Notes under the pieces: generated by a model
Databases searched by the model: none
What the model saw: only the letters and a program-made list of their open reading frames with translations
What the model was told of the DNA's origin: nothing
In this document: one piece after another, positions 52,744 to 61,869 of the stretch
Layout of the letters: each line of letters begins with the position of its first letter
How positions within the stretch are numbered: position 1 is the first letter of the stretch
Made by a program: the position numbers and the translations under genes
Assembly (NCBI GenBank): GCA_022772305.1
Contig: JALFAQ010000045.1
Location: 1-64,000 of the forward strand
DNA from: Corynebacterium glucuronolyticum
GTDB lineage: Bacteria; Actinomycetota; Actinomycetes; Mycobacteriales; Mycobacteriaceae
Direction of reading: 5' to 3'
Length of the DNA: 64,000 nucleotides

Positions 52744-53991
52744 TTATAGCTTGATGCCCATAATTGCGTCAAGTGCACAAGCAACGACGTGGCCAGCCTC
52801 TGGGTCGAGCTTCCCCGTCCACTTGCTATCTGCCCATTTCTCGAGGGCAGCAATGGCGCGCTGGGTGTCGAGGTCATCCGCCAAAGCCTCGCGCAGTTCG
52901 GTCACGAGGGCCTCAGCTGCTGCTCGCGGAGCTGGCTTGTGGACGCTTTCTCGCAGCCTCTCCACCAGGGTTTCGCACTCCGCGAGGGAGGTAGCAGAAA
53001 AGTCGCGATCAGCACGGTAGTGCCCACGGAAAACAGACAGGCGAATAGCTGCGGCGGAGTGCCCTTCCTCCAAGAGCGTGGACACGAACACGAGGTTGCC
53101 CAGAGACTTGGACATCTTCACACCATCGAGGGCAATCATGCCTCCGTGTACGTAATGGTTCGCCATGCGCGGTTCGCCCGTGGCAGCTTCTGCGTGGGCG
53201 GCCGAGAACTCGTGGTGCGGGAAGACGAGGTCGCGTCCGCCGCCCTGGATATCGAAGGGGACAGACAGCCGGTTGCGGGCAATGGCCGAGCATTCGATGT
53301 GCCACCCGGGCCTGCCGGCACCAAAGGGGGCATCCCAGGACGGTTCACCCGGGCGGGCCATCTTCCAGACCAGAGCGTCGAGAGGATCCTCCTTGCCGGG
53401 GCGATCCGGGTCTCCACCGCGCTCGGCGAAAACGTCGAGCATCTCCTCTCGCGTGAACCGGGACTCGTAGCCGAACTGCTCGGTGGCGTTGACGCGGACG
53501 TAGAGGTCGGGGTACTCGGGATCGTCGACAGCGTAGACAACGCCCTTCTCTTGCAGCTCCGTGACCATGTCAATGACCTCGTCCACGGCTTCCTGTACGC
53601 CAACGAAGTCCTGCGGTGGGAAGACGGAAAGCTGCTCCATGTCGGAACGGAACAGGTCGATCTGAGAGGTGCCAAGCTCGCGCCAGTCTACGTTGTCGCG
53701 CTCCGCACGCTCGAACAACGGATCGTCGACGTCCGTGACGTTTTGCACGTAGTGGACCTGGTGGCCGTTGGCCTTCAGCTGCCGGTAGATGAGATCGAAG
53801 GCGAGATATGTCGCTGCGTGCCCCAGGTGTGTGGCGTCGTAGGGGGTGATACCGCACACGTACATGGTGGCGACGTCTCCTGCCTTCACCGGCTTGATCC
53901 GGTCGTCTGCCGAATCGTAAAGCTTCAACGGCACGGGGGTGCCGGCGAGAGAATCAAATGCTGAATGTTCAGGTACAGGCCACGATTGCAT
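52744..53991 (-). CDS. mshC: Mycothiol cysteine ligase MshC
   Basis: 415 residues from the ATG at 53991, preceded by AAGGTGGGG. It joins cysteine to GlcN-Ins using ATP in mycothiol synthesis. It is a cysteinyl-tRNA-synthetase-like protein: the Cys of MYVCGITPYDATHLGHAATY (about residues 42-61) and a later Cys in WHIECSAIA bind zinc, PYDATHLGHA is the HIGH-type site, FPHHEFSAAHAEA supplies the His pair, and KMSKSLGN (about 290) is the KMSKS loop. It lacks the tRNA-binding domain of CysS and has the MshC N-terminus (MQSWPVPEHS), so CysS is unlikely. Confidence 0.93.
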   Translation of the reverse strand: MQSWPVPEHSAFDSLAGTPVPLKLYDSADDRIKPVKAGDVATMYVCGITPYDATHLGHAATYLAFDLIYRQLKANGHQVHYVQNVTDVDDPLFERAERDNVDWRELGTSQIDLFRSDMEQLSVFPPQDFVGVQEAVDEVIDMVTELQEKGVVYAVDDPEYPDLYVRVNATEQFGYESRFTREEMLDVFAERGGDPDRPGKEDPLDALVWKMARPGEPSWDAPFGAGRPGWHIECSAIARNRLSVPFDIQGGGRDLVFPHHEFSAAHAEAATGEPRMANHYVHGGMIALDGVKMSKSLGNLVFVSTLLEEGHSAAAIRLSVFRGHYRADRDFSATSLAECETLVERLRESVHKPAPRAAAEALVTELREALADDLDTQRAIAALEKWADSKWTGKLDPEAGHVVACALDAIMGIKL

Positions 53992-54203
53992 GCCCCCCAC
54001 CTTAGTTGTGACGTGAACATTCCGGCTACTTCGCACCTCATAGGGCTCTTCATCGCAGAGCAAAGGATGTCACGCAGCCACGTGTCTGAAGCTTCCCGCC
54101 ACGTCGTCCACCAGGTGGTGCGGAGCTTTCGGACAGGACAGTGGATTTCGCTTCCATGCCTTGAACATAGAGGACACACGGAACGGACCTGGTCCGCATA
54201 CAC

Positions 54204-54234
54204 AAAACCCCGCCTGGGGTTTCCCAGACGGGGC
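54204..54234 (-). terminator. Terminator of uppP
   Basis: CCCCG-c-CTGGG pairs with CCCAG-a-CGGGG around GTTT; on the minus strand TTTTG follows. About 15 bases past the uppP stop. Confidence 0.8.
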
Positions 54235-54248
54235 AACGCTGCTTGTCG

Positions 54249-55136
54249 CTAAGCAGTGAGGACACCGGTTGCCAGCAAGATCATGACGAGGATGCCGACG
54301 GGGATGCGGTAAGCGGCAAACCAAGAGAACGAGTTGTTGGAAACGAACTTGAGGAGCCAGGCGATGGAAACATAGCCGAGCACGAAGGCGATGCCCGTCC
54401 CCACGAGGAGCTGAGCAGCAGACGCGGCCTGACCAGCCTCCGGTGAGAAAGCGTCGGGAAGTGAAAAGAGGCCGGAGGCAAGAACAGCTGGGATAGCCAG
54501 GAGGAAGGAGAACTTTGCTGCAACCTCGCGGTCGAGGCCCAGGAAGAGACCTGCGGAGATCGTGCCACCGGAGCGGGACACACCGGGAATGAGCGCGAGA
54601 CACTGAGCAAAGCCCATGAGGATGGCATCCTTCATGGTGAGCTCGTCGTAGCCACGCTTCTTGGAGCCTACCTTTTCTGCCCAAATGAACACGAAGGAGA
54701 AGGCGACGAGAACCCCCGCGGTGATCCACAGGTTGCGGAGGTTGTCGCGGATGAGATCTTTGCCGAGGAACCCGAGGATACCGACGGGAATGGTGCCAAA
54801 GATGACCATCCACCCCATGCGGTAGTAGAAGTCCCGCTTATTCCTATCAACCAATCCGGCGCACCAGGAGCGGATGATGGTCCAAATCTCCTTTGCGAAG
54901 TACACCAGCACAGCTGCCTCCGTACCCAGTTGCACGACAGCGGTAAAGGAGGCTCCGGCATCATGGCCGTAGAGCAGTTCGCTGACGATGCGCAGGTGGC
55001 CGGACGAGCTTACGGGCAGGAATTCGGTGAGACCCTGTACGATGGAAAGGACGATCGTTTGCCCCCACGTCATCGTGTCGGCGGTCTGGGCCGCAGCGTC
55101 GGCGGCGAGTTCCGTAGCAATCACGGGAGCAACCAT
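54249..55136 (-). CDS. uppP: Undecaprenyl-diphosphatase UppP (BacA)
   Basis: 295 residues from the ATG at 55136; a start at the internal [10 protein letters not shown] would also leave the core intact. It dephosphorylates undecaprenyl/decaprenyl diphosphate to recycle the cell-wall lipid carrier. Family motifs: [14 protein letters not shown] (about residues 35-48) with catalytic Glu, and [18 protein letters not shown] (about 175-192). Eight membrane helices. Same neighbourhood (mshC, uppP, LppL, pyrD, PEBP protein) as M. tuberculosis Rv2130c-Rv2140c. Confidence 0.94.
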   Translation of the reverse strand: MVAPVIATELAADAAAQTADTMTWGQTIVLSIVQGLTEFLPVSSSGHLRIVSELLYGHDAGASFTAVVQLGTEAAVLVYFAKEIWTIIRSWCAGLVDRNKRDFYYRMGWMVIFGTIPVGILGFLGKDLIRDNLRNLWITAGVLVAFSFVFIWAEKVGSKKRGYDELTMKDAILMGFAQCLALIPGVSRSGGTISAGLFLGLDREVAAKFSFLLAIPAVLASGLFSLPDAFSPEAGQAASAAQLLVGTGIAFVLGYVSIAWLLKFVSNNSFSWFAAYRIPVGILVMILLATGVLTA

Positions 55137-55435
55137 ACACCGTAACCTTGATACAGCAGAGGGAGGACAGGCCGGGGGGGGCTCACCACATCCCTCCGAA
55201 AACTTGGCTGAAGTCCCAATGCCGCACCGGTGTATATCCCAGCGCATCAGCATCTGGGCATGCTCGATCCGGTCGGTGCGACTTCCCCCACAGCAAGCGA
55301 CTTCTGGTCGGAGGCAAGCATCCAGTGCGGCAACACTAACCGTGGCCTACCCTGCCGGGTGCACGGAAATGTAGCAATCGGGGCGAATGAAAGTGGTGGT
55401 GGGAGTTCATTTTTGTCTCTGGTAGCGTTATACGG

Positions 55436-56530
55436 GTGAATATTCGGAGCCGGAAACTTATCAGTGCATGTGGCCTTCTCACGGCCCTGTCTATCGGTCT
55501 AACCGCCTGTAGCGATGCCAACGAGCAGCAGCCCGCAGGGGCAACGGAAGAGCAAACGGATTTTGTCAACAATCCCGTGGGCAATGCCACGCCACAACAG
55601 TCCCCGGCCTCGACATCTCCGGCTGGTGAAACATTTCAAGTGGATGAGGAGTTCCCGGATATCACCGATGTAGAAGCAGCAGGCGAGATTGTCGCCGTCC
55701 GCACCGGTCCCTTCCTGCATATCGGTACACTCGACGAGCTCCGCGACAAGACCGCCATGACGTTGCAGATCAGCGCCAAATGCGGCGACCTGACTGCTAC
55801 CGGCGATACCTTCGTCATTGCCTGCCCCGTGGCGCGCGATGGCGGTAACTCCGGTGAGATTTTCCTCATCGACTCCTCGAACCCCGCGCTGGATAACGTC
55901 CGGTCTGCGCTGCAGCCGTTCGTTGCCGCTGCTGTGACCACTGATGGAACCGTTATCGGTGGTAGCCCGGAGGCCGACGAGGTCACGGTGTTCAAGCCGG
56001 GAGAAACCACGTCGTCGACGACTGTCAACACGGGCGGTCCCGTGCACCAGGTCATTGCCCTGCCACGTGTTGGGGACACGGAGCTACCTGATGCAGTAGT
56101 CGCCTCTGATATGAGCCAGACCCGCGTCACCGGCGTTGATTTGGTGGAAGACCGCACGGGCGGCTCTCTTCGTGCTGGTGTGGGTGTTTCCCGCATCGCC
56201 TCTGGCGAAAACACGACGATGCTCGTTGCCGACAATATCGGCGATTCGCTGCGCGTATACAACAACCTGGATGTCATCCGGTTCCACCAGTCCACCCCGG
56301 TTGGCCCCCACCCGTGGGCCGTTGCCTGGGATGGGCACACAGAGACTGTCTGGTTGACCACTCTCGGCGATAACAAGGTGACGAGCTACTCCCTTGCTAC
56401 GGGCGTACCGATCCACAAGGATGCGAAGGACACCGTTGCGGACGCCCAATCATTAGCAGTGCTGAAAGATGGCACGCTTGTTATTGGTTCTGCTTCTGGC
56501 GAGGGTCTGCAGGTCATCCCCTCGGCATAG
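55436..56530 (+). CDS. Secreted lipoprotein with predicted beta-propeller (LppL-like)
   Basis: 364 residues from a GTG at 55436. Lipobox LTAC at residues 22-25 after a hydrophobic leader (GLLTALSIG). The mature part contains repeating beta strands of the style MLVADNIGDSLRVYNNLD, ETVWLTTLGDNKVTSYSLAT and LKDGTLVIGSASGEG, fitting a YncE/SMP-30-like propeller. It corresponds by position to Rv2138 LppL, upstream of pyrD. The start lies only about six bases after a -10-like TTATAC, so the message may be leaderless. Function unknown. Confidence 0.75.
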   Translation: MNIRSRKLISACGLLTALSIGLTACSDANEQQPAGATEEQTDFVNNPVGNATPQQSPASTSPAGETFQVDEEFPDITDVEAAGEIVAVRTGPFLHIGTLDELRDKTAMTLQISAKCGDLTATGDTFVIACPVARDGGNSGEIFLIDSSNPALDNVRSALQPFVAAAVTTDGTVIGGSPEADEVTVFKPGETTSSTTVNTGGPVHQVIALPRVGDTELPDAVVASDMSQTRVTGVDLVEDRTGGSLRAGVGVSRIASGENTTMLVADNIGDSLRVYNNLDVIRFHQSTPVGPHPWAVAWDGHTETVWLTTLGDNKVTSYSLATGVPIHKDAKDTVADAQSLAVLKDGTLVIGSASGEGLQVIPSA

Positions 56531-56685
56531 GAAAACCGGGGCATGCTTGGCTTATGGCCCAGACCGTGGGGTAAGTTGGTGGACGTGAAATCCCCTCAGT
56601 AGTTTCGCCATCACTGTGAAATGGCGACACTGCACTAACAGGGATCATTTTGGATAACGCCCGCTTTATGTGAAGGAGTCCACGC

Positions 56686-57798
56686 ATGGCTCATCCCGTC
56701 CGTACCACGCTGTATAACGCAGCTTTGAAGGCACTGTTTACCATTCAGCCTGAGCGCATTCACGACATCATCAGCAGCGGGTTAGGGATCCTCCAGGTGG
56801 TAACACCCCTCAACCGCATCATGGAGAAAATCATTGCGGTTCATGACCCCCGCCTGGAACAGGATGTTTTCGGAGTCACGTTCCCTCGTCCCCTCGGCTT
56901 GGCTGCCGGCTTTGATAAGGATGCCACCTCCCCGGATGCGTGGACAGCAGTCGGCTTCGGCTACGCGGAGCTCGGTACTGTGACGGCTTCCCCGCAGCCC
57001 GGTAACCCCGCACCTCGACTATTCCGCCTGAAGGCGGACCGCGGCATCCTCAACCGCATGGGGTTCAACAATATCGGTGCCGCGGCAGTCGCGGATAACC
57101 TGCGTCGTCGCACCTCCGATGATGTCATCGGCATCAACATCGGCAAAACGAAGGTTGTCCCCGTCGATCAGGCTGCTGATGACTATCGTCGCTCCGCAAC
57201 CCTCCTCGGTGATCTCGCGGACTACCTCGTTATCAACGTCAGTTCCCCCAACACCCCTGGGTTGCGTAACCTTCAGGCCGTTGATGAGCTTCGGCCGATT
57301 ATTGATGTCGTGCAGAACTCGACGAGCACCCCAGTTCTGGTGAAGATCGCTCCCGACCTTGCCGACGATGATATCGATGCTGTGGCCGATCTTGCAATCG
57401 AGATGGGACTCGCGGGAATCGTCGCCACCAACACGACGATTTCGCGAGACGGTTTGAACACGCCGAAGAGCAAGGTGGAAAAGATGGGTGCCGGTGGTGT
57501 GTCCGGCCCGCGCCTCACGCAGCGTGCCCTGGAAGTGACACAGCGGCTTTACGACAAGCTCGACGGGAAGCTCGCCATCATCTCTGTCGGTGGCATTTCC
57601 TCCCCAAAGGATGCCTGGGACCGCATCGCCGCCGGTGCGAATCTTTTGCAGATCTACACCGCCCTCATCTACGAAGGCCCCGACCTTATCCGCGACATCC
57701 ACAAGGACCTGCTCCGCCAGCTTGACGTTCACGGCTACCGCAACCTCGCTGATGCCGTCGGCTGCAGGCAGCCCTACGTGCCCGAAGAGGACGAATAG
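56686..57798 (+). CDS. pyrD: Dihydroorotate dehydrogenase (quinone), class 2
   Basis: 370 residues, ATG with GAAGGAG. Class 2 enzyme linking pyrimidine synthesis to the quinone pool. The N-terminal amphipathic segment (MAHPVRTTLYNAALKALFTI) binds the membrane. TIM-barrel signatures: GLAAGFDKDATSPDAW (about residues 68-83), ELGTVTASPQPGNPAPRLFR (about 93-112), the Asn/Ser active-site VINVSSPNTPGLRNLQ (about 185-200; Ser is class-2 base), and GGVSGPRL then SVGGISSPKDAWDRI near the FMN-phosphate site. Confidence 0.95.
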   Translation: MAHPVRTTLYNAALKALFTIQPERIHDIISSGLGILQVVTPLNRIMEKIIAVHDPRLEQDVFGVTFPRPLGLAAGFDKDATSPDAWTAVGFGYAELGTVTASPQPGNPAPRLFRLKADRGILNRMGFNNIGAAAVADNLRRRTSDDVIGINIGKTKVVPVDQAADDYRRSATLLGDLADYLVINVSSPNTPGLRNLQAVDELRPIIDVVQNSTSTPVLVKIAPDLADDDIDAVADLAIEMGLAGIVATNTTISRDGLNTPKSKVEKMGAGGVSGPRLTQRALEVTQRLYDKLDGKLAIISVGGISSPKDAWDRIAAGANLLQIYTALIYEGPDLIRDIHKDLLRQLDVHGYRNLADAVGCRQPYVPEEDE

Positions 57799-58103
57799 GA
57801 GTCAGTGGACGGTTAGTGCTTTGAGCACTACTGAGCCTACCGAGCAGCAGAACGAAAGATGAAAAAGCTCCCTACGGGGAGCTTTTCTCATACCTGCATG
57901 CGGCGAAATAGCAGCAGACGTACAGCAAGCAAAAAACAATACGCTCCACAGGTTATAGGCACGCAGTTCTTCCGATGACGTTTTTCAGTGGTATCAAGGG
58001 GTGTACGTATCCCCCGACGATCTGAGAGCAGCATCCCGATGCTGCCAATTAGGCGTGCACCTCCGATATGCTTCTCTCAGACCGCAGCCGGCCTGTCTCA
58101 GGC
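57799..58103. other. Intergenic region between convergent pyrD and PEBP gene
   Basis: 305 bases. Left part has the pyrD terminator (57863-57884). Right part has a nested fold: TCTGAGAG (58021-58028) pairs with CTCTCAGA (58074-58081), enclosing GCAGCAT-cccg-ATGCTGC (58029-58046 region), followed by GGCCTG-tct-CAGGCC (58090-58104) overlapping the PEBP stop. No open frame of interest. Confidence 0.5.
57863..57884 (+). terminator. Terminator of pyrD
   Basis: AAAAGCTCCC (57863-57872) and GGGAGCTTTT around a four-base loop; works on both strands. Confidence 0.85.
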
Positions 58104-58646
58104 CTAGTTCTGATCCCAGCCCCAGTAAATAGAACGCGCCAGGGAGTGGAAGTAGAGGTTGAATCCGAGGGCTGTCACCGGTGATTCGGGATCGATATCC
58201 AGTTTCTCGGTGTCCACAGCGTGAATAGCAAAGAGATAGCGGTGCGGTGCGTGTCCCGCAGGCGGGTTGGAGCCATAGTAACCGCGGTTACCTGAATCGC
58301 CTTTGAGGGATACAGCCTCCGGGATGCCCTCGAGATCCGGCTTGCCGGCACCCGTGGGAATGGAGGTGACGGATGCTGGGATGTTGAATACGCCCCAGTG
58401 CCAGAAGCCGGAGGCGGTAGGAGCATCGGGATCGAAGCATGTGATCGCAATGGACTTGGTTCCTTCGGGAAGCTCGTCGGCGTTCCAGGAAAGCTGTGGC
58501 GAGACGCTAGCGTCGCCGCGCTGCGCTTCCGGGAGCTGGTCACCGCATGCGAAGTCTGCGGATGTCACCGTGAAGGTAGGAAGATCCTTCAGCGGCTTGT
58601 ACGGGTCGGGGCCGGGGAAACGTGGGTCTTCTCTGTAGTCAGTCAT
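58104..58646 (-). CDS. YbhB/YbcL-type PEBP-family protein
   Basis: 180 residues. Phosphatidylethanolamine-binding/Raf-kinase-inhibitor-like fold: KSIAITCFDPDAPTASGFWH (about residues 65-84) carries the D-P-D-A-P anion-site motif, then GKPDLEGIPEAVSLKGDSG and GYYGSNPPAGHAPHRYLFAI (about 122-141) with the G-x-x-P-P-x-G-x-x-H-R-Y motif. It matches Rv2140c by neighbourhood. Cytoplasmic, no signal peptide. Ligand not known. Confidence 0.88.
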   Translation of the reverse strand: MTDYREDPRFPGPDPYKPLKDLPTFTVTSADFACGDQLPEAQRGDASVSPQLSWNADELPEGTKSIAITCFDPDAPTASGFWHWGVFNIPASVTSIPTGAGKPDLEGIPEAVSLKGDSGNRGYYGSNPPAGHAPHRYLFAIHAVDTEKLDIDPESPVTALGFNLYFHSLARSIYWGWDQN

Positions 58647-58697
58647 ATCCCAAATCTAGGCGAAAATGCCGTCTCGCGCAGATACATTTACCCCTAA

Positions 58698-58779
58698 ACA
58701 CACCGTTGTAACTTTCAATGTGTGCATAATTGGCCGTTAACCTGCAGATTTGGCTGCTTAACGGTGTGTAGGTTAAAGT
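58698..58779. promoter_or_regulatory. Divergent promoters with paired AACGGTGTGT elements (PEBP gene and tRNA-Leu)
   Basis: ACACACCGTT (58698-58707) and AACGGTGTGT (58760-58769) form a 10-bp perfect inverted repeat 52 bases apart. The right copy lies inside the spacer of the tRNA promoter TTGGCT (58750-58755)-N18-TAAAGT (58774-58779); the left copy lies similarly upstream of the PEBP gene reading the other way. Confidence 0.5.
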
Positions 58780-58817
58780 ATTCCACGTGCCACACACGAG
58801 AGTGTGAACATCACCTA

Positions 58818-58904
58818 GCCCGGGTGGCGGAATTGGCAGACGCGCTAGCTTGAGGTGCTAGTCTCCTATTAACGGAGGTGGGGGTTCAAGTCCCCCCTCG
58901 GGCA
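58818..58904 (+). tRNA. leuT: tRNA-Leu (anticodon GAG)
   Basis: 87 nucleotides. Acceptor GCCCGGG pairs with CTCGGGC (one G-U), D-arm GCGGAATTGGCAGACGC, anticodon stem CTAGC/GCTAG with loop TTGAGGT (anticodon GAG), long variable arm CTCC/GGAG, T-arm GGGGG-TTCAAGT-CCCCC, discriminator A. The CCA end is not encoded. The long variable arm and GAG define class II tRNA-Leu. The symbol is provisional. Confidence 0.95.
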
Positions 58905-58908
58905 CAAC

Positions 58909-58937
58909 TCCCCCGCAGAGATGCGGGGGAATTTTTT
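58909..58937 (+). terminator. Terminator after tRNA-Leu
   Basis: TCCCCCGCA (58909-58917), loop GAGA, TGCGGGGGA (58922-58930), then ATTTTTTG. Confidence 0.9.
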
Positions 58938-58987
58938 GCCTTGAGGAGTCTAAGCGATTAATTCTTGCACGCGTTACGATAGGAACC

Positions 58988-59602
58988 ATGGCTTTAAAGA
59001 TTCGTCCTGCAACTGAAGGTGATGTCAACCAGATCGTCGACATCCTGAATGATGCATTTGAAACCGACCCAGCGTTTCGCCGCATCATGCAGCCCCTATC
59101 TGATGAAACCAAGAACCTCCGAAAGATCTTCGATCTCCAGCTCCGGCACGAGTACCTCCCCTACGGCATTGTCGACGTAGTGCACAACGAGGAAGGCGAA
59201 ATGCTCGGCGTTGCTCTCTGGAACAAGCCCGGCAAGTCGATTACCTTCCTTTCGCTCCTTCGCTACATACCCGACTACATTCGTGTATTTGGCAAGTCCT
59301 TTATTAGTGCAGTCCTCCGCGAGCGCCGTTCGGAGATGCTCCACCCGAAGTTCCCCCATTGGTATCTATACACGCTTGCTGTGCGGCCAGGACACCAGGG
59401 AGAGGGCCTTGGCACGACGCTGCTGAAGCACGGTATGGAGCGCGCCGGCGAGACTCCCATTTATCTGGAAGCTTCGACGTCGCAGTCCGCCGCGTTGTAC
59501 AAGCGTCTCGGGTTCGTGCCGCTGGGTGAAATTCCGGACGATGACGACATGCCCTCTGAGGTCGGCATGTGGCACCCGGGATCGACTCCTGAGAAGGACT
59601 AG
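58988..59602 (+). CDS. GNAT-family N-acetyltransferase
   Basis: 204 residues. The acetyl-CoA loop motif is LAVRPGHQGEGLGTTLL (about residues 130-146), with R-x-x-G-x-G/A pattern QGEGLG; the beta-strand IYLEASTSQSAALYKRLGF (about 158-176) is the typical C-terminal GNAT motif B. Residues 1-20 (MALKIRPATEGDVNQIVDIL) are the standard start. Substrate unknown. Lies alone after tRNA-Leu. Confidence 0.85.
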   Translation: MALKIRPATEGDVNQIVDILNDAFETDPAFRRIMQPLSDETKNLRKIFDLQLRHEYLPYGIVDVVHNEEGEMLGVALWNKPGKSITFLSLLRYIPDYIRVFGKSFISAVLRERRSEMLHPKFPHWYLYTLAVRPGHQGEGLGTTLLKHGMERAGETPIYLEASTSQSAALYKRLGFVPLGEIPDDDDMPSEVGMWHPGSTPEKD

Positions 59603-59703
59603 CTTCTTTTCTTCGTGATCTGTTCTGCCCCGTTGACTTCCAATGACAGCAGTCCAAGCACAAGCTCAGAGAGTCTGGCTTTCAGACACATATAGAACCG
59701 TCA

Positions 59704-59740
59704 AGCGCCGCTCCTGGACATCGGGTCCAGGAGCGGCGCT
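59704..59740. terminator. Strong bidirectional terminator
   Basis: Perfect 16-bp stem AGCGCCGCTCCTGGAC (59704-59719) / GTCCAGGAGCGGCGCT (59725-59740), loop ATCGG, then ATTCTT. It separates the convergent GNAT and cupin genes; about 135 bases of unassigned sequence lie between it and the cupin stop. Confidence 0.85.
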
Positions 59741-59876
59741 ATTCTTCATCTCGGACGTAGCTGGAGACCGTACAATAGCTACTCCGCGTACCAGCTCATG
59801 CCTTGAGTACTGGCACTCGCGTAAACCTACCTTTACCGGACTTGCGTCGGAATTGCGTAGTTCTTACAGGCGTTGA

Positions 59877-60302
59877 CTAGTGCTGCTCGTTCGGGTCGTT
59901 ATCGGCATCTTCCTTCGTCTTGTGGACGGTTCCGGCCACGTGATCCGGAGCAGCGTAGATGGAGTAGACCTTGAACGGTTTATCGCCCTCGTTGACAACG
60001 TTGTGCCACTTTCCAGCAGGAACGAAGATGGCCCAGTCGTCCTCGACCTCCTGGTCAATCTCCAGGTTGTCCTCGGACTCGCCAATCATGACGCGAGCCT
60101 TCCCCTCTTCCAGACGCAGGAACTGGTCGTGATCGTCGTGGATCTCAGCGCCAATTTCCCCGCCAGCGGGAATACTCATCACGGTCATCTGAAGGTACTT
60201 GCCCGTCCACAGGGTATCGCGGAAGTTCTTGTTCTCCTTCGTTGCTTCCTCGATGTTCAGAACGTAGGGGTTCGGGCCATGATCCTTAAGCAGATCGGAC
60301 AT
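59877..60302 (-). CDS. Cupin-domain protein
   Basis: 141 residues. One cupin barrel: motif 1 IPAGGEIGAEIHDDHDQFLR (about residues 44-63; G-x5-H-x-H-x3-4-E-like with H55, H58 as metal-ligand candidates) and motif 2 FVPAGKWHNVVNEGDKPF (about 93-110; G-x5-P-x-G-x2-H-x3-N, His100). Conserved-metal type. Small stand-alone cupin; substrate unknown. Head MSDLLKDHGPNPYVLNI. Confidence 0.82.
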   Translation of the reverse strand: MSDLLKDHGPNPYVLNIEEATKENKNFRDTLWTGKYLQMTVMSIPAGGEIGAEIHDDHDQFLRLEEGKARVMIGESEDNLEIDQEVEDDWAIFVPAGKWHNVVNEGDKPFKVYSIYAAPDHVAGTVHKTKEDADNDPNEQH

Positions 60303-60501
60303 ACGTAATCACCTTTCCAGATTTTTTTAAGTGAATAGGAACACCCCCGAGTGTAGCGATAAAAGTATGACTGAGGCTACGGTAAGTCCTCGGCCTCGAT
60401 ACTGTTCCCTCCTCCACCACATTCCGCGCGGGAGTGGTGAATGTAAAGGTCAGGTATGCTCTCCGCATCCTGGTTGCCGGTGTTAAAGCTATTCGACGTA
60501 A

Positions 60502-60544
60502 AGGTGCCACGGTTCCCGTCATGATGACAGTGGCCGTGGCACCT
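60502..60544 (-). terminator. Hairpin downstream of meaB
   Basis: Perfect 11-bp stem AGGTGCCACGG (60502-60512) / CCGTGGCACCT (60534-60544); the loop contains a second small stem GTCAT-g-ATGAC. TTTACG follows on the minus strand. Likely the meaB terminator, with a short U-run. Confidence 0.6.
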
Positions 60545-60575
60545 GTATTTCTCCTATATTCGATTGGGCGTTGCT

Positions 60576-61697
60576 TTAGCTTTCAGGAATCGGCGTATCG
60601 AAGGCTTGAACGATCTGCTGGGCAGCAAGTGTAGGCGTAATAGTGCCATCGCGAAGCTCGTGTTCCGTCTCTTCCTTCTTCTTCTGCACCAACGGATGGG
60701 AGTTGAGGCGCTGCAGGATGGTCTCGTGAACCATCTGCCAGGTCCAGTTGACCTGCTGCTCGCGTCGATTTTCCTCGAACTTCCCATTCTCTCGCATCAC
60801 CTTCTGATGCTCGAGGACGTTGTTCCAGAATTCATCGACACCCTCGTGCTCAACAGCGGACATCGTCATGACTGGGGGCTGCCAGTCCTCGTCGGGCTGG
60901 CGAACCATGCGCATTGCAGCGGACAGCTCTCGGGCCGCGCGCTTGGCGTTACGTACGTTCTTACCGTCGGCCTTGTTGATAGCCACCAAGTCCGCCATCT
61001 CCAAGACACCCTTCTTAATGCCCTGCAGCTGGTCGCCAGCACCAGCAAGAGCCAGGAAGGTGAAGATGTCTACCATCTGGCTGACAGCGACCTCAGACTG
61101 TCCAACACCCACGGTTTCGACCAGGATGATGTCGTAGCCGGCGGCCTCGAGCACAACGATGGACTCGCGAGTAGCCTTCGCTACACCGCCGAGGGTGCCA
61201 GCAGACGGCGAAGGGCGAATGTATGCGTTGTCATCTGCAGACAGCTTCGCCATACGCGTCTTATCGCCCAAAATGGAGCCACGCGTACGAGTGGATGATG
61301 GGTCGATGGCGAGTACGGCAACCTTGTGGCCATCGGCAATGAGCTTCTGCCCCAGCGCTTCAATGAACGTCGACTTGCCCACGCCGGGTACACCCGTAAT
61401 GCCTACGCGGAGGGCGTTTCCAGCTTTCGGCAGCAAGCGAACAAGGAGCTCCTGTGAGAGGACGTGGTGAGCAGGTGCGGTGGACTCGAGAAGCGTGATC
61501 GACTGAGCGATGAAGCGTCGGTCATTTGCCTCCACCCCCTTGACAAGTTCATCGACGTTGATGCGTTTGCGGGCTCTTTTCACCACTTCTGGGGCGACAG
61601 CAGTGATATCCCCCAGGTCGGTTCCTGCCGTAGTGGTCAGGCTACCGAGGTGGTGCTCCAAAAACTCGAGATCTTCGTTCACAACTACAGTCCTCAC
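60576..61697 (-). CDS. meaB: Methylmalonyl-CoA mutase-associated GTPase MeaB
   Basis: 373 residues. G3E-family P-loop GTPase chaperone that delivers and protects adenosylcobalamin in methylmalonyl-CoA mutase. P-loop GITGVPGVGKSTFIE (about residues 100-114), Mg/hydrolysis motif AIDPSSTRTRGSILGDKTRM (about 131-150), ETVGVGQSE (about 195-203), and base motif NKADG (about 241-245). Located after the mutase gene in the same direction, 172 bases downstream. Confidence 0.94.
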   Translation of the reverse strand: MRTVVVNEDLEFLEHHLGSLTTTAGTDLGDITAVAPEVVKRARKRINVDELVKGVEANDRRFIAQSITLLESTAPAHHVLSQELLVRLLPKAGNALRVGITGVPGVGKSTFIEALGQKLIADGHKVAVLAIDPSSTRTRGSILGDKTRMAKLSADDNAYIRPSPSAGTLGGVAKATRESIVVLEAAGYDIILVETVGVGQSEVAVSQMVDIFTFLALAGAGDQLQGIKKGVLEMADLVAINKADGKNVRNAKRAARELSAAMRMVRQPDEDWQPPVMTMSAVEHEGVDEFWNNVLEHQKVMRENGKFEENRREQQVNWTWQMVHETILQRLNSHPLVQKKKEETEHELRDGTITPTLAAQQIVQAFDTPIPES

Positions 61698-61869
61698 ACA
61701 CGCTGCGTGTACCGCAGCGAAACTCTTGATTACCTCTTATTTAAGTCAAGTCTACGTAAATATTTCCGGAAAGTGGCCGATTAGGGCACATGCGACCGGA
61801 GATACGGCAACGGCCGCGCTCCCCAAGTGAGAAGCACGGCCGTACCGCATGCTAGAGCGTCCCGTTGAT

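Noticed and set aside
52744..53991. Cysteinyl-tRNA synthetase
   Set aside because: Shorter than CysS, lacks its anticodon-binding end, and has the MshC-type N-terminus and mycobacterial mshC neighbours.
60434..60634. 66-codon plus-strand frame beside meaB
   Set aside because: It runs through the hairpin and into the antisense of meaB, with no ribosome site.
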